DNA from: CAIWHR01 sp963734575
Lineage (GTDB): Bacteria > Pseudomonadota > Gammaproteobacteria > Burkholderiales > Casimicrobiaceae
Direction: 5' to 3'
Length of the DNA: 64,000 bases
Assembly (NCBI GenBank): GCA_963734575.1
Contig: CAVTHT010000017.1
Span: 248,001-312,000, forward strand
The notes beneath the pieces were generated by a model, which made no database searches, had not been told where the DNA came from, and saw only the letters and a list, made by a program, of their open reading frames with translations. Of the stretch, positions 62,007 to 64,000 are shown in pieces (position 1 is the stretch's first letter; the number at the start of each line of letters is the position of its first letter). The position numbers and the translations under genes are program-made.

Positions 62007-63275
62007 ATGCTGAAATCCCGATGCGCGGCACTCGTCGTCACCGCATTGTTCGCCGTCACTGCAGGCGCGGCGCTCGCGGCCGCCGACAACCTTGCCAACC
62101 TCAAGCAGTTCAAGGTCGCGACGACCGATCTCAACATCCCGACGGTCCCGCAGACGGGCCGCAACGCGGACGCGATCCGCGAGAACCTGAAGAAGGTCAA
62201 GCTGCCGCCGGGCTTCAAGATCGACCTCTACGCCATCGTTCCCGACGCGCGCCACATGGCGGTCGCGCCATCGACCAACATGCTCTTCGTGGGCACGCGC
62301 AAGACCATGGTGTGGGCGGTCACCGATCGCAACAACGACAACGTCGCCGACGAGGTGAAGGCGTTCGCGCCGTCGCTCAACTTCAAGGTGCCGAACGGCG
62401 TGTGCTGGACCAAGGACGGCTTCCTGATCGTGGTCGAGCACAACCGCATACTGAACTTCCCCGCGGCCGAGTTCTTCTACGAAGGCCCGGATGTGGCCGT
62501 GATCGAGGTCGTGCCGCAGGGCCAGCTCATCCCGGTGGAGGAGGAGTCCTTCAACCACGGTGCGCGCGTATGCCGCATCGGCAAGGACGGCATGCTCTAC
62601 GTCGCCATGGGTCAGCCGTTCAACGTGCCGGCGCGCGACAAGCTCGACCTCTACAAGAAGTTGGGGATCGGCGGAATCGTCCGGATGAACGCCTTCGACG
62701 GCAGCAAGCGCGAGGTCTACGCGACGGGCATCCGCAACTCGGTGGGCATCGAGTTCAACCCGAAGGACAACACCCTCTGGTTCACGGACAACCAGACCGA
62801 CGGCATGGGCGACGACATTCCCGCGGGTGAGATCAATCGCGCCACCCAGGCCGGGCAGTTCTTCGGCTATCCGTGGATCCAGGGCAAGACGCGCATCACC
62901 GAGAACGGCTACGACAAGGATCCGCTGCCGCCGAACGTGACCAACGCCCAGGTGCTCATGGACGCGCATGCGGCAGATCTCGGGCTCGCGTTCTACACGG
63001 GGACGAAATTCCCCGCGAAGTATCGTGGTGGTCTTTTCTCCGCCCAGCACGGCTCGTGGAACAGGACGATACCCATCGGCGCACGCGTGATGTTCACGTC
63101 GCTCAAGGCCGATGGCACGGCCGACAAGACCGAGGTCTTCGCCGACGGCTGGCTCGACCCCGACACGAAGCGGTATCGCGGCCGCCCGGTGGACGTCGCC
63201 ATGCTGCCGGATGGCTCGATGCTGGTATCGGACGACTACGTCGGCGCCATTTACCGGATCTCGTACAGCGAGTAG
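62007..63275 (+). CDS. Sorbosone dehydrogenase-like PQQ/beta-propeller enzyme, exported
   Basis: 422 residues from ATG 62007, with CGGAGGG upstream. A signal peptide (LVVTALFAVTAGAALAA) is followed by a beta-propeller: RHMAVAPSTNMLFVGTRKTM, VFRNDNVADEV-like repeats (RNNDNVADEVKAF), NHGARVCRIGKDGMLYVAMG, IRNSVGIEFNPKDNTLWFTD, GQFFGYPWIQGK and RGGLFSAQHGSWNRT. The L-sorbosone/aldose dehydrogenase family oxidises sugars in the periplasm, often with PQQ. A cytochrome c gene follows 16 bases later, a likely electron acceptor. The true substrate is not known. Confidence 0.82.
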   Translation: MLKSRCAALVVTALFAVTAGAALAAADNLANLKQFKVATTDLNIPTVPQTGRNADAIRENLKKVKLPPGFKIDLYAIVPDARHMAVAPSTNMLFVGTRKTMVWAVTDRNNDNVADEVKAFAPSLNFKVPNGVCWTKDGFLIVVEHNRILNFPAAEFFYEGPDVAVIEVVPQGQLIPVEEESFNHGARVCRIGKDGMLYVAMGQPFNVPARDKLDLYKKLGIGGIVRMNAFDGSKREVYATGIRNSVGIEFNPKDNTLWFTDNQTDGMGDDIPAGEINRATQAGQFFGYPWIQGKTRITENGYDKDPLPPNVTNAQVLMDAHAADLGLAFYTGTKFPAKYRGGLFSAQHGSWNRTIPIGARVMFTSLKADGTADKTEVFADGWLDPDTKRYRGRPVDVAMLPDGSMLVSDDYVGAIYRISYSE

Positions 63276-63291
63276 GGCGGAAGGCACGCCG

Positions 63292-63627
63292 GTGGGTACT
63301 CGCTCCCGGGGGCGGCGATCAGCCGCCTTCGCGTTCCTCGCGCTGGTGCCGCTTGCGGCGGCCGGCGCGGACGAGCCCTGGCCGGGCCGCACCAAGGCCG
63401 CCACCTGCGTGCCGTGCCACGGGGACACGGGGGTGAGCACCGCCCCCGATGCCCCCAACCTGGCGGGCCAGCCAGCCGTCTATCTCGGCCAGCAGCTGCG
63501 CAACTTCCGGAGCGGGAAGCGGGTCCACGAAGTCATGAGCGTGATCGCGAAGCCGCTGTCGGACCGCGACATCGACGACCTCGCCGCCTGGTACGCGGCC
63601 ATCCGCATCGAGGCCCGACCGCCCTGA
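63292..63627 (+). CDS. Periplasmic monohaem cytochrome c (class I)
   Basis: 111 residues from GTG 63292, with GGAAGG upstream. The signal peptide (SAAFAFLALVPLAAAGA) is followed by TKAATCVPCHGDTGVS with the single CXXCH haem site. LAGQPAVYLGQQLRNFRSGK and the later HEVMSVIAKPLSDRDI supply the likely axial methionine; the last helix LAAWYAAIRI is typical of cytochrome c553-like proteins. Directly after the sorbosone-dehydrogenase-like gene, it probably takes electrons from that enzyme towards an oxidase. Confidence 0.88.
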   Translation: MGTRSRGRRSAAFAFLALVPLAAAGADEPWPGRTKAATCVPCHGDTGVSTAPDAPNLAGQPAVYLGQQLRNFRSGKRVHEVMSVIAKPLSDRDIDDLAAWYAAIRIEARPP

Positions 63628-63791
63628 GCGGCGCCGGAGCCCACTGGAACGGCCCGCCCTGACTCGCGGGCGGGCAGCCTCGGGCCCGATCTTCGGGACC
63701 ATGGAGCCGGCGCGGCCGGACTGTTCCGCAGCCCTCTGTGGTGCTTGTGTGTCAGGCCATGCGTCGCATCGTTGCGCACCGCAGCAGCACG

Positions 63792-63820
63792 TTGACATAA
63801 GAGCCATAAGGCTCTAAACT
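63792..63820 (+). promoter_or_regulatory. Candidate sigma-70 promoter with palindrome in its spacer
   Basis: A perfect TTGACA at 63792-63797 is followed after 17 bases by TAAACT at 63815-63820. Within the spacer AGAGCC-ataa-GGCTCT (63800-63815) is a perfect inverted repeat, a place where a repressor or activator could act. Transcription would run out of the window to the right. No start codon with a clear ribosome site was found before the end. Confidence 0.58.
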
Positions 63821-63914
63821 CTTTCGTCTTTTCGCCTCCCGGGCGCCAACAGTCCGCCGTCGGGATGGCCCGCGTACCCGGACGCCGAAGCAGCAACGGC
63901 GGCCGCGGCGCAGA

Positions 63915-63959
63915 AAAGTGGCCACAGCGTCTCGTCCCAAGCGAGCCCTGGGCCACTTT
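63915..63959. repeat. Inverted repeat near the window end
   Basis: AAAGTGGCC at 63915-63923 pairs with GGCCACTTT at 63951-63959, with an inner CTCG/CGAG stem. It lies about 100 bases after the candidate promoter, so it could be a leader hairpin of a gene beyond the window. The stretch 63628-64000 contains no gene that I can support. Confidence 0.5.
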
Positions 63960-64000
63960 GATTTGATGAAGGACCGCGCTGCACCGTAGCAGTTTCGACA

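Overview
The window is a high-GC chromosomal segment of a betaproteobacterium, probably in or near the Burkholderiales. The strongest evidence is the canonical block at 47.4-61.8 kb: tRNA-Tyr, tRNA-Gly, tRNA-Thr, tuf, tRNA-Trp, secE, nusG, rplK, rplA, rplJ, rplL, rpoB, rpoC. The protein styles elsewhere agree: sulfonate catabolism, TRAP transporters, DUF1302 porin-like protein, small secreted proteins. No integrase, transposase, phage gene or CRISPR array was seen.

Layout. 0-3.2 kb: end of a surface-polysaccharide operon on the minus strand (aminotransferase, GT2, WxcM-like fusion, GtrA). 3.4-5.6 kb: Orn/Lys/Arg decarboxylase. 5.66-6.09 kb: about 81-bp tandem repeats with nested palindromes. 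6.1-23.5 kb: organosulfonate region. tpa-tauABC-pta-sulP is on the minus strand, ald is divergent, an iclR-dctPQM (TRAP) block is on the minus strand, and xsc-sauS-sauT is divergent from iclR. Taurine should be taken up by TauABC and transaminated with pyruvate (Tpa), with pyruvate recovered by Ald. Sulfoacetaldehyde is then split by Xsc to sulfite and acetyl phosphate, and Pta gives acetyl-CoA. SauT/SauS would feed sulfoacetate into the same Xsc step. 23.6-29.1 kb: a fumarate reductase/succinate dehydrogenase-like enzyme interleaved with a two-subunit class I fumarase. 29.1-35.4 kb: a secreted protein, a duplicated cassette of two small genes, and a LuxR-type response regulator plus hybrid kinase. 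35.4-41.5 kb: a badly frame-broken GMC oxidoreductase/alpha-beta hydrolase followed by an intact PhoD-like phosphodiesterase. 41.6-47.2 kb: a membrane protein, a DUF1302 protein, an iron alcohol dehydrogenase and a GMC alcohol dehydrogenase. 47.4-61.8 kb: translation/transcription block. 62.0-63.6 kb: sorbosone-dehydrogenase-like enzyme with a cytochrome c.

A window-wide caution: many genes carry single-base frame breaks, mostly net +1 and often in short homopolymers. Because tuf and the normally essential rplL are among them, most are probably uncorrected sequencing insertions. I therefore annotate such genes across the break and give its approximate position. The 35.4-40.3 kb stretch has so many breaks that true gene decay is also possible there.
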